Shown here: positions 1 to 6,220 of the stretch, piece by piece
Position numbering within the stretch: position 1 is the first letter of the stretch
Layout: every line of letters begins with the position of its first letter
Assembly: GCA_029938185.1 (NCBI GenBank)
Contig: JAOZVK010000085.1
Span: forward strand, 1 to 14,228
Length of the DNA: 14,228 nucleotides
Source: Bacteroidales bacterium
GTDB lineage: Bacteria; Bacteroidota; Bacteroidia; Bacteroidales; JAOZVK01
Reading direction: 5' to 3'
Notes under the pieces: generated by a model
The model's input: only the letters and a program-made list of their open reading frames with translations
Told to the model about the DNA's origin: nothing
The model's database searches: none
Program-made: the position numbers and the translations under genes

Positions 1-132
1 TTTATAATAGTTTAAATAAGATAATAAGGTTAATAATGACGATTAAACTTTATTTTTACTAAGGTTAAAAAAAAAAAAAGGTTTTAAATCCAAAAAGTAT
101 CAAGCGATAAATGAAAAATGCCCATTTTATAT
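1..132. other. Left-edge non-coding stretch with poly(A) tract
   Basis: No reading frame longer than about 14 codons is visible on either strand after the stop codon of the AtpI-like gene. The stretch is AT-rich and has a run of 13 A at 67-79 (13 T on the gene strand). In many Bacteroidota the AtpI-like gene is followed by ATP synthase genes (atpB and others). None begins inside this window, so the next gene of the cluster, if present, lies past the left edge. The T-run follows the last gene but has no GC-rich stem in front of it, so I do not call it a terminator. Confidence 0.5.
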
Positions 133-363
133 TTATTTTTTTAATAAATCTTTTATTACATAGTATATTGCCAATAGAACAGAGAGCATTGAAAGAATGA
201 CAGTAAAAGCTGGAATTTTTAATTCGAGAAACTTATCCAATTTCACTCCTCCAAAAACACCAACTAAAATAATTGCAATCATTTGAAATGCAATACCTGT
301 ATATTTGGCATAGCTAGCTAATTGCTTTCTCTTGTCTTTTTCCTCCGATTTTTCTGGCATCAC
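133..363 (-). CDS. AtpI-like small membrane protein (F0F1-ATPase gene 1 family)
   Basis: This 76-residue protein has a charged, lysine/glutamate-rich N-terminus (residues 1-14) and two predicted membrane helices at about 19-39 and 50-71. The motif GVFGGVKLDKFL between them carries the glycine and aspartate pattern typical of the AtpI / ATPase_gene1 family. Family members sit in the membrane and are proposed to help assemble the c-ring of ATP synthase or to transport Mg/Ca; the role is not settled. The start is at 363 or at the adjacent ATG at 360, since no later start precedes the conserved QLASYAKYTGIAFQM segment. Either choice overlaps the 3' end of the bactofilin gene by about 50 nt in another frame, which implies co-transcription and probably translational coupling. 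The family call is strong; the functional claim rests only on family knowledge. Confidence 0.85.
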   Translation of the reverse strand: MMPEKSEEKDKRKQLASYAKYTGIAFQMIAIILVGVFGGVKLDKFLELKIPAFTVILSMLSVLLAIYYVIKDLLKK

Positions 364-751
364 TTATACTTTTATTATCCATATCGCACGAGCCTGTAAA
401 TATTGCACCTGGTTCTATCGAAATTTTATTTGTAATAATTTCACCGTGAACTTTGGCTGATTTTTTCAATGAAAGCAGTTCTGAGACTAAAATTTTGCCA
501 TCAACTTTTCCAGCAATTTCCGAGTTTTTACAATTTATATCTCCTACAATTACTCCTGATGGACCAACAATAAGTTTTCCTTTTGTTATAATATTCCCTA
601 TCAATTTACCATTAAACCGAATATCTCCATTCGTTTTAATTTCACCAGTAATTTGCGTTCCTGCTTCAATCATATTAGCACCAGTAGGGGCAGTTTCCTG
701 TTTTTTTGTCATTGTACTTGACTTTTTATTTTTTGATGAAAACATAGTCAT
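314..751 (-). CDS. Bactofilin (polymer-forming cytoskeletal protein, DUF583)
   Basis: This is a protein of 145 residues. A short polar N-terminal tail (about 1-26) is followed by a single beta-helical bactofilin core at about 27-128. The core has the usual pattern of short glycine/valine turns, for example GEIKTNGDIRFNGKLIGNI and GKVHGEII-like repeats. The C-terminal tail is polar and basic. Bactofilins form filaments without nucleotide and act as scaffolds for cell-shape or envelope proteins, often at the inner membrane. The first ATG is at 751; the third codon is also ATG (745) and gives MFSSKNKK, a more typical bactofilin start, so 745 is equally possible. The gene begins 18 bp after accC and overlaps the AtpI-like gene, so it probably belongs to the acc transcription unit. 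The tail after about residue 128 is the part that overlaps the next gene. Confidence 0.93.
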   Translation of the reverse strand: MTMFSSKNKKSSTMTKKQETAPTGANMIEAGTQITGEIKTNGDIRFNGKLIGNIITKGKLIVGPSGVIVGDINCKNSEIAGKVDGKILVSELLSLKKSAKVHGEIITNKISIEPGAIFTGSCDMDNKSISDARKIGGKRQEKAIS

Positions 752-769
752 TTAATTTATTAACTATTT

Positions 770-2107
770 TTATATAATTTTAAAATTTTCCATAAATTTT
801 GTAGTATAAATACCTTTTTGAAAATTCTTATCTTTCATAAGTTTAATATGAAAAGGTATTGTAGTTTCTATTCCTTCGATAACAAACTCATCAAGTGCTC
901 GTTTCATTTTACTTATTGCTTCTTCTCTTGTTTGAGCAACAGTAATCAGTTTGGCAATCATTGAGTCGTAATTTGGTGGAATTGTGTATCCAGAATATAC
1001 GTGTGTATCAACTCTTACTCCGTGACCACCTGGTGTATGAAGAGTTGTTATTTTGCCAGGAGATGGTCTAAAGTTATTTTTTATATCTTCGGCATTAATT
1101 CTACATTCTATTGCATGAAGTTTTGGGTAATAGTTTACACCAGTAATTTCTATTCCAGCTGCAACTTTTATTTGTTCTTTTATCAAATCGTGATTTATAA
1201 CTTCTTCAGTTATTGGATGTTCAACCTGTATCCTAGTATTCATTTCCATGAAATAAAAGTTGCTATGCTTGTCTACAAGAAATTCTACTGTTCCAACCCC
1301 CTCGTAACTTATTGCTAAAGCCGCTTTTATTGCTGCTTGTCCCATTCTTTCACGAAGCTCATCGGTCATAAACGGAGAGGGAGTTTCTTCAAGCAACTTT
1401 TGGTGTCTTCTTTGTATTGAGCAATCTCTTTCTGACAAATGGTTGGCTTTTCCATATTGGTCTCCAATTATTTGTATTTCTATATGTCTTGGGTCTTCGA
1501 TAAATTTTTCGAGATATAGTCCATCGTTTCCAAAAGCAGCTTTTGATTCTTGTTTTGCAGAATCCCAAGCATGTTCAAATTCATCTTCTTTCCATATTAC
1601 TCGCATTCCTTTACCACCACCTCCAGCGGTAGGTTTTAATATTACAGGATAAGTTATTTCTTTGGCTAGTTCTATTCCTTGTTTCCAGTTATCAATTAAA
1701 CCAATTGAGCCTAATATTATTGGTACTCCAGCGTCTAACATTGTTTTTTTTGCAGTAGCTTTATCACCCATTTTGTCAATCATTTCGGCAGTTGGACCTA
1801 TGAATTTGATATTGTGTTTTTTACATATTTTAGCAAATTTAGAATTTTCTGCAAGAAATCCATATCCTGGGTGTATTGCATCAGCATTTGTTATTTCAGC
1901 TACCGATAAAATAGTGGGTATACTCAGATAAGAGTCGATACTTGGCGGAGGTCCTATGCAAACGGCTTCGTCTGCAAATCTTACATGCAAACTTTCTTTA
2001 TCGGCTGTTGAGTATACTGCTACTGTTTTTATTCCCATTTCTTTACATGTGCGAATAATTCTTAGTGCAATTTCTCCTCTATTTGCTATTAATATTTTCT
2101 TTAGCAT
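770..2107 (-). CDS. accC: Acetyl-CoA carboxylase, biotin carboxylase subunit
   Basis: A protein of 445 residues, the normal length for AccC. It carboxylates the biotin on AccB using ATP and bicarbonate, the first half-reaction of malonyl-CoA synthesis. The N-terminal biotin-carboxylase domain opens with KILIANRGEIALRI (4-17). The ATP-grasp domain has the glycine-rich loop KPTAGGGGKGMRV at 158-170. The active-site segment MEMNTRIQVEHPITE at 287-301 carries Glu288, Asn290, Arg292 and Glu296, the same numbering as in the E. coli enzyme. The C-terminal domain contains IECRINAED (333-341). Nothing is truncated or substituted among the catalytic residues I can see. It follows accB by 61 bp and precedes the bactofilin gene by 18 bp. 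Related pyruvate or propionyl-CoA carboxylase subunits are longer or differently linked, and pairing with accB supports acetyl-CoA carboxylase. The accA/accD carboxyltransferase genes are not in the window. Confidence 0.97.
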   Translation of the reverse strand: MLKKILIANRGEIALRIIRTCKEMGIKTVAVYSTADKESLHVRFADEAVCIGPPPSIDSYLSIPTILSVAEITNADAIHPGYGFLAENSKFAKICKKHNIKFIGPTAEMIDKMGDKATAKKTMLDAGVPIILGSIGLIDNWKQGIELAKEITYPVILKPTAGGGGKGMRVIWKEDEFEHAWDSAKQESKAAFGNDGLYLEKFIEDPRHIEIQIIGDQYGKANHLSERDCSIQRRHQKLLEETPSPFMTDELRERMGQAAIKAALAISYEGVGTVEFLVDKHSNFYFMEMNTRIQVEHPITEEVINHDLIKEQIKVAAGIEITGVNYYPKLHAIECRINAEDIKNNFRPSPGKITTLHTPGGHGVRVDTHVYSGYTIPPNYDSMIAKLITVAQTREEAISKMKRALDEFVIEGIETTIPFHIKLMKDKNFQKGIYTTKFMENFKII

Positions 2108-2168
2108 TATATTGTGTATCAGGTATAATCAAAACTACTTATTATTAAATACTTAGCGTTACTAATTT

Positions 2169-2690
2169 TCACGCAGGGTCAACTAAAAATAAAGGCTGGT
2201 CGAACTCGATTGGTGTAGCATCATCTACTAGTATCTTTACTACTTTGCCCGAAACTTCTGCTTCTATTTCATTGAATAGCTTCATGGCTTCAATAATACA
2301 TATAGTTTTTCCTGTTTCAATATTGTCGCCAATACTAACATACACAGGTTTATCTGGACTCGGCTTTCTGTAAAATGTACCAACCATAGGGGCTTTAATA
2401 GTTATATATTTTGAACTTATATCTTCTTCTTTTTTTTCTGCTTCAACAACTGGTGTTGTTGTCGTAACAGGTTGCATTGTTTGCATTTGTGGTGCCATTT
2501 GCATTTGAGGTACAGCTGTAACTTGAGTTGCTAATGGGATTTGTTGAATGTAAGTTGTTTCTGTTTGAGCAACTTTGCCTTTTTGAGGTGTTTTAACTGT
2601 AATTTTTAGTTCATCAGTTTCGATATGAACTTCTGTTGCGCCCGATTTGGCTATTGCTCTAACAAAATCTTGTATTTTTTTATAATCCAT
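2169..2690 (-). CDS. accB: Acetyl-CoA carboxylase, biotin carboxyl carrier protein
   Basis: This 173-residue protein has the standard AccB layout. An N-terminal helical/beta segment (1-35) resembles AccB subunit-interaction regions. It is followed by a flexible linker rich in Thr, Gln, Met and Pro (about 36-90), then the biotinyl domain at 96-172. The biotin site is EAMKL, with Lys137 as the attachment residue; the usual second Met of the AMKM motif is Leu here, a common variant. The segment SPDKPVYVSIGDN (111-123) corresponds to the thumb found in acetyl-CoA carboxylase carriers. The protein carries carboxybiotin from AccC to the carboxyltransferase in the cytoplasm. The ATG at 2690 is preceded by an AT-rich leader of about 258 bp, the longest gap in the block, suggesting accB has its own promoter. 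Confidence 0.96.
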   Translation of the reverse strand: MDYKKIQDFVRAIAKSGATEVHIETDELKITVKTPQKGKVAQTETTYIQQIPLATQVTAVPQMQMAPQMQTMQPVTTTTPVVEAEKKEEDISSKYITIKAPMVGTFYRKPSPDKPVYVSIGDNIETGKTICIIEAMKLFNEIEAEVSGKVVKILVDDATPIEFDQPLFLVDPA

Positions 2691-2822
2691 ATGTTAATAT
2701 TTTAAGGTACTTGACTTACTTAAATTATGTTAATTTTTTGCGATATATATATAGCGATTTATTTTTTAATTAACTAAAATTTATTATTATAATATTTTAT
2801 TATTACTAAAAATATTTTTTGA

Positions 2823-2830
2823 CAAATATA
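2823..2830 (-). promoter_or_regulatory. Candidate promoter -7 box upstream of accB
   Basis: On the minus strand this reads TATATTTG, an exact match to the Bacteroidota -7 consensus TAnnTTTG. It would start transcription near 2816-2819, leaving a leader of roughly 125 nt before accB. The expected -33 TTTG element is not clearly present, and such boxes arise by chance in DNA this AT-rich. The call therefore rests mainly on its position in the only large gap of the operon, just past the candidate fabH terminator. Confidence 0.35.
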
Positions 2831-2874
2831 TTAATAACTTTTGTAATAAAAATAGCGATTTTATAAATATTAAA

Positions 2875-2919
2875 AATATATTGAAAAAAGTTTTATTATA
2901 GTTTATTTTTCAATATATT
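2875..2919 (-). terminator. fabH: Candidate terminator after fabH (AT-rich hairpin)
   Basis: There is a perfect 14-bp inverted repeat: AATATATTGAAAAA at 2875-2888 and its complement at 2906-2919, with a 17-nt loop. It lies 30 bp downstream of the fabH stop codon. Read on the minus strand, a U-rich run follows the stem. The stem has only one G-C pair, so it would be weak. It could separate the rpmF-fabH transcript from accBC. Confidence 0.4.
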
Positions 2920-2948
2920 AGCTAACAAAATATTAAAAACTTATATAT

Positions 2949-3944
2949 TTATGAGTTATACGCCCATTTTAAATATATCGCCCCCCATGTAAAACCTGCA
3001 CCAAATGTAGATAAAATTAAATTATCACTTTTTTTTAATTGATTTTCCCATTCCCATAAGCACAATGGAAGCGTTGCGGAAGTTGTATTTCCATATTTTT
3101 GAATGTTAATCATAACCTTATCCTTATTTAACTCCATTCTGCGTATCGTAGCATCAATTATCCTCTTATTTGCCTGGTGTGGTACAAGCCATGCTATATC
3201 ATCAGATGTTAGTTTGTGTTTATTCATCATTTCAATAGATATGTCAGCCATTTTTGATACAGCAAATTTAAATACTGCTTTTCCTTCTTGATAAATAAAA
3301 TGTTCTCTTGCATCTACTGTTTCGTGAGATGCAGGCTTTACGGAACCACCCGCTTTTTGGTGTAAATGCTTTCTACCGCTACCATCTACTCTCATTATTG
3401 AGTCCACAATTCCATTATCATTTGTTGTAGGTTCAAGCAATACTGCTCCTGCCCCATCGCCAAATATTGCACAGGTATTTCTATCACTATAATCTACAAT
3501 AGATGACATTTTGTCTGCACCTACAACGATTATTTTTTTATATTGTCCTGATTCTATAAACTTTGAAGCAGTTGATAATCCGTACAAAAAGCCCGAACAG
3601 CCTGCATTTAAATCATAGCTAAATGCATTTTTAATCCCAACTTTATCTGATATAATATTTGCTGTTGCAGGAAATACCATGTCTGGAGTTACTGTGCAAC
3701 ATATCAAAAGGTCTATTTCATTTTTATTTGTGTTTGTTTTTTCAAGCAAACGTTTCACTGCTTTGGTTCCCATATCGGAAGTACCTTTACCAACTCCTTT
3801 TAGAATTCTTCTTTCTTTGACACCAATTCGAGTCATTATCCATTCGTCCGAAGTGTCAACCATTGTTGATAATTCTTCATTTGTCAAAATGTATTCTGGA
3901 ACATATGCACCTATTCCAGTAATTGCAGCTCTTATATTATTCAT
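2949..3944 (-). CDS. fabH: 3-oxoacyl-ACP synthase III
   Basis: This is a 331-residue ketoacyl synthase that condenses acetyl-CoA (or a branched starter) with malonyl-ACP to begin fatty acid synthesis in the cytoplasm. The catalytic triad is intact: Cys116 in DLNAGCSGFLYG, His256 in VPHQANKRIID and Asn286 in YGNTTSATLPL. The N-terminus ITGIGAYVPEYILTNEEL and the TSDEWIMTRIGVKERR segment (31-46) are typical FabH. The protein ends FGAGFTWGAIYLKW as expected. It follows rpmF by 143 bp and precedes accB by 258 bp; this neighbourhood with DUF177 and L32 is the classical fab-cluster context. FabH2-type paralogues that use branched or exported substrates cannot be excluded by sequence alone, but the context favours the main initiating enzyme. 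Confidence 0.96.
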   Translation of the reverse strand: MNNIRAAITGIGAYVPEYILTNEELSTMVDTSDEWIMTRIGVKERRILKGVGKGTSDMGTKAVKRLLEKTNTNKNEIDLLICCTVTPDMVFPATANIISDKVGIKNAFSYDLNAGCSGFLYGLSTASKFIESGQYKKIIVVGADKMSSIVDYSDRNTCAIFGDGAGAVLLEPTTNDNGIVDSIMRVDGSGRKHLHQKAGGSVKPASHETVDAREHFIYQEGKAVFKFAVSKMADISIEMMNKHKLTSDDIAWLVPHQANKRIIDATIRRMELNKDKVMINIQKYGNTTSATLPLCLWEWENQLKKSDNLILSTFGAGFTWGAIYLKWAYNS

Positions 3945-3980
3945 TAAAATAGTTCTTATAAAATTATTATAATGTTTAGC

Positions 3981-4010
3981 TCTTCGACCTATTTAATATT
4001 GCTTACGCAT
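3981..4010. repeat. 30-nt dispersed repeat, copy 1
   Basis: This stretch, TCTTCGACCTA...GCTTACGCAT, matches 13675-13704 at 27 of 30 positions in the same orientation. It lies between rpmF and fabH, outside both coding regions. Immediately to the right is an inverted repeat, TGATATA at 4010-4016 and TATATCA at 4027-4033. The function is unknown. Confidence 0.75.
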
Positions 4011-4087
4011 GATATATAACAAATTGTATATCAGAAAATAAGCTTTATGCAAAATAGATGAAAATTTTTGTATGTATGCCTAAATTA

Positions 4088-4270
4088 CTATAATTCTACT
4101 TTTTCAATAGCTAATTGACCTCTGTAATACCCACATTCAGAACATACTCTGTGATATTGTACTGTTGCACCACAATTAGAGCATTTTGCCAAAGTCTTTT
4201 TAGTTGCTTTGTAATGTGTTCTTCTTTTGTTTCTTCTCTGTTTTGATATTTTATGTTTAGGATGCGCCAT
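4088..4270 (-). CDS. rpmF: 50S ribosomal protein L32, zinc-binding form
   Basis: This 60-residue protein begins MAHPKHKISKQRRNKRRTHY, the diagnostic basic N-terminus of bL32. It carries a zinc ribbon formed by Cys30, Cys33, Cys43 and Cys46 (CSNC ... CSEC). This is the C+ form; many bacteria also have a zinc-independent paralogue, none of which is seen here. It begins 33 bp after the DUF177 gene on the same strand, the near-universal bacterial arrangement, and lies upstream of fabH. The ATG at 4270 is the only sensible start. Confidence 0.98.
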   Translation of the reverse strand: MAHPKHKISKQRRNKRRTHYKATKKTLAKCSNCGATVQYHRVCSECGYYRGQLAIEKVEL

Positions 4271-4303
4271 TTTACGTTGTTATTAAGTTTTTATAATTTA
4301 TTA

Positions 4304-4864
4304 TTAGTTATTTATAATGTCTTTAAGTTTATTCCAACGAGGATCAATAGATTTTTTTTCTTCTTTAATTAAATAAGAATCTAATTTTTCAATCATATTC
4401 CTATTACATAATAAATCACCATTTTTATCCTGTTTATGTATCCGTTGATACGGTAAACTTAAATTAATATATTCAAAAATATGTTGAGATAAATCAAGCT
4501 CATTCTCATTATGAGATATTGTTATAGTATCATATGCATCTGACAAATCGGAATTTGTTTCTCCTATTTCTACAAATAAATTTGTATTATATTTTATTGG
4601 CAAATCAAAAAAATCTAAACATCTATCACATTGTATATTAACAGTTCCTTTTATATTAAAAAATAAATTTAATGAATTATCTTTTTTATTTAAAGTAATA
4701 TAAACTGTAAGGTTCGCTTTTTTAATTTCAGTTTCTTCAAACTTTTCAAAAAAACTTTCATTAACTTGAAATTCAAGTTGATATTTTCCTGATTCTAATC
4801 CTTTGTATGGAATTTTATATTCTATGTTTTTTTCCAAAATTATTTTATTAAAATACAAAGGCAC
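4304..4864 (-). CDS. DUF177 / YceD-family protein
   Basis: A protein of up to 186 residues. The hallmarks are an N-terminal Y-K-I-P-Y-K-G-L segment (about 16-23), the central CDRCLDFFDLPI motif (about 79-90) with paired Cys, and the C-terminal SIDPRWNKLKDI motif (172-183). Together these identify the DUF177/YceD family. In E. coli and plants the family is linked to 23S rRNA and large-subunit assembly, which matches its position directly before rpmF. The reading frame opens with a GTG at 4864. TTG at 4837 would give MEKNIEYKIPYKGL, closer to the usual family start, and a promoter-like box overlaps the GTG, so the true start is uncertain. It is the first gene of the minus-strand block. Confidence 0.9.
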   Translation of the reverse strand: MPLYFNKIILEKNIEYKIPYKGLESGKYQLEFQVNESFFEKFEETEIKKANLTVYITLNKKDNSLNLFFNIKGTVNIQCDRCLDFFDLPIKYNTNLFVEIGETNSDLSDAYDTITISHNENELDLSQHIFEYINLSLPYQRIHKQDKNGDLLCNRNMIEKLDSYLIKEEKKSIDPRWNKLKDIINN

Positions 4865-4871
4865 AAATGTA
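4864..4871 (-). promoter_or_regulatory. Candidate promoter -7 box at the head of the DUF177-rpmF operon
   Basis: On the minus strand this reads TACATTTG, an exact TAnnTTTG match. It lies where the first gene of the block begins. Transcription would start around 4857-4860, inside the first codons of the GTG reading frame. Either the real start codon is the downstream TTG at 4837, or the promoter lies elsewhere. No convincing -33 element is visible. Confidence 0.35.
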
Positions 4872-4884
4872 AGTATTAATATTT

Positions 4885-4916
4885 AAAAAAAAAATGGCTT
4901 TATAAGCCTTTTTATA
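4885..4916. terminator. Bidirectional hairpin (left arm of a larger inverted repeat)
   Basis: Ten A, then a GGCTT-tat-AAGCC stem (4897-4909), then a T-run. On the plus strand this has terminator form, and the A-run gives the mirrored form on the minus strand. There is no plus-strand gene to its left, so it most likely serves the minus-strand glycosyltransferase transcript. It would also insulate the promoter of the DUF177 operon. Confidence 0.5.
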
Positions 4917-4945
4917 CTATTGTTATCTTAATATTTGTTTCTATG

Positions 4946-4974
4946 TTGATTATCAAATATTAACTGATAATCAA
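4946..4974. repeat. Perfect 10-bp inverted repeat
   Basis: TTGATTATCA at 4946-4955 pairs with TGATAATCAA at 4965-4974 around a 9-nt loop. It sits midway between two terminator-like arms. The AT-rich dyad could be an operator for the nearby DUF177 promoter or simply part of a larger cruciform. Confidence 0.45.
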
Positions 4975-5005
4975 AAATAGTAAAATTATTTAGATGTAAG
5001 TAAGG

Positions 5006-5030
5006 TAAAAAGACTTAAAGCCATTTTTTA
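5006..5030 (-). terminator. Terminator-like arm at the glycosyltransferase stop codon
   Basis: Read on the minus strand, this is an A-run, TGGCTTTAAGTC, then a T-run. GGCT pairs with AGTC through one G-U pair, and the flanking A- and T-runs extend the stem. It begins over the glycosyltransferase stop codon. It is also the inverted partner of 4885-4916, with about 24 matches over 27 positions. Confidence 0.45.
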
Positions 5031-6017
5031 TTTGTAAAAATTTTTATTAAAAGCATTAAATTCTTGTTTATTTAGTATAATTCGTTTCCATACTGATATT
5101 ATAAAACCACTTCCATAGCCAAATAGTTGAGTATAGGCAGCAACTATTGAAAGTATTGCAACTACAATATTTTTATTTTTTATTAATGAGTCTGTAAATA
5201 ATAGCATAGTATAAAACACTATTAATAATGAAAATATAGGAAAAACAATGCTAATTATCAAAATAAAAATATTTCCTATTAAAAAAGCTGATGGGAAAGT
5301 ATGTACTATTTTAAGTGATTTTGGATGACGTTTATATAAATTAATTCTTGCTATTCCTGAATTATGTACTTGTTTAAAAAACTTCCTAAAATCGGTTCTT
5401 CTTTTATGATATACAAAAGCTTCTCTTATTAGAGTAGTAGAGAAATCATTATTAATTATTCTTAAACTCATGTCAATATCTTCGCCAAAACGCATTTTAG
5501 AAAAGCCATTTGTTTTTTTGTAAACTTCGGAAGAAAAGCCCATATTAAAGCTTCTTGGATGAAATTTATCAACTTTAGTTTTGCCACCTCTTATTCCTCC
5601 TGTTGTAAAAAAAGATGTCATCGAATAATTAATTGCTTTCTGTACCGAACTGAAACTTTTGTGTGATGCATCGGGTCCTCCAAATGAATCGACATAGTTT
5701 GTGTTTAAATATTTATTTACAATTTTAAAATAATCATTTGGAATTATACAATCTGAATCAAAGAAAATAAAATATTCATAATTGGCTCTATCGGCACCAA
5801 AATTTCGGCTTAGTCCAGGTCCTTCATTTTTTTTATCATAATATTTTATATTTAATTTTTTTCTATATTTTTCAACAATTTCAAAACATTTATTAACTGA
5901 GCCATCTTCAACAATTATTATTTCAAAATTTGTTTCGCTTTGCTTTGAAAGACTATCAAGTAATTCTTCTACTTCATCGGGTCTATTATAGACTGGGATA
6001 ATTATGCTAAAATTCAT
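5028..6017 (-). CDS. Family 2 glycosyltransferase with C-terminal membrane helices
   Basis: I place the start at the ATG at 6017, giving 329 residues beginning MNFSIIIPVYNRPDEVEELL, a classic GT2 opening. An in-frame ATG at 6083 would add 22 residues, but these are encoded by a repeat hairpin and look unlike protein. The GT-A domain shows VEDGS (36-40), a DSD metal/nucleotide-sugar motif at 87-89, NEGPGLSRNFGA (64-75) and the acidic catalytic GED at 178-180. A basic segment VYHKRR (202-207) follows. Two or three hydrophobic helices at about 242-278 and 283-308 anchor it in the membrane. It should transfer a sugar from a nucleotide donor to a cell-surface glycan or lipid; the specific product cannot be told. 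It stands alone, with terminator-like arms at its 3' end and a repeat module in its 5' leader. Confidence 0.92.
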   Translation of the reverse strand: MNFSIIIPVYNRPDEVEELLDSLSKQSETNFEIIIVEDGSVNKCFEIVEKYRKKLNIKYYDKKNEGPGLSRNFGADRANYEYFIFFDSDCIIPNDYFKIVNKYLNTNYVDSFGGPDASHKSFSSVQKAINYSMTSFFTTGGIRGGKTKVDKFHPRSFNMGFSSEVYKKTNGFSKMRFGEDIDMSLRIINNDFSTTLIREAFVYHKRRTDFRKFFKQVHNSGIARINLYKRHPKSLKIVHTFPSAFLIGNIFILIISIVFPIFSLLIVFYTMLLFTDSLIKNKNIVVAILSIVAAYTQLFGYGSGFIISVWKRIILNKQEFNAFNKNFYK

Positions 6018-6060
6018 TATATTTATTGTGTTGTGAAACTGTGTTAAAAAATAAAGCATT

Positions 6061-6131
6061 CCCCGTATTTCGCTTAACTTCATACGGGGCTAACAATTAG
6101 GTCGTCCTTATGGACTTTTTTGATTGCATAG
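6061..6131 (+). repeat. Two-hairpin repeat module, copy A
   Basis: This begins with a perfect CCCCGTAT / ATACGGGG stem (6061-6068 and 6082-6089, 13-nt loop). A short linker containing AACAATTAG and a GTCC..GGAC hairpin follow, then TTTTGATTGCATAG. The second half matches the copies at 9114-9154 (opposite strand) and 9248-9286 (same strand). It lies in the leader region of the glycosyltransferase gene and just past the 3' end of the beta-helix gene. It looks like a REP-type element; no transposase is present here. Confidence 0.7.
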
Positions 6132-6193
6132 TTTGTAGAGTTTGACCTAATAAAAAGTATATTTTTGTTTTATAGTTTTAACCACAGAGTTTT

Positions 6194-6219
6194 AGTTTTT
6201 AACTCCTTAGTCAAAAACT
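6194..6219 (-). terminator. Weak hairpin after the beta-helix gene
   Basis: AGTTTTT at 6194-6200 pairs with AAAAACT at 6213-6219 around a 12-nt loop, immediately past the stop codon at 6221. There is no strong T-run after it on the minus strand, so this is only a possible terminator. Confidence 0.25.
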
Positions 6220-6220
6220 A

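Noticed and set aside
78..120. Short minus-strand frame of about 14 codons after the AtpI-like gene
   Set aside because: Too short, with no supporting signal or homology.
453..2156. Plus-strand open frames opposite bactofilin and accC (for example 1001-1318, 1443-1652, 1662-1931)
   Set aside because: They lie antisense to well-conserved genes, have no recognisable domains and show composition typical of shadow frames.
3103..3972. Plus-strand frames opposite fabH (3103-3291 and 3679-3972)
   Set aside because: FabH is intact with its full catalytic triad on the minus strand, and the antisense frames have no homology I recognise.
6018..6083. 22-residue N-terminal extension of the glycosyltransferase
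   Set aside because: It precedes the conserved GT2 opening, is encoded by a repeat hairpin and has no family-like features.
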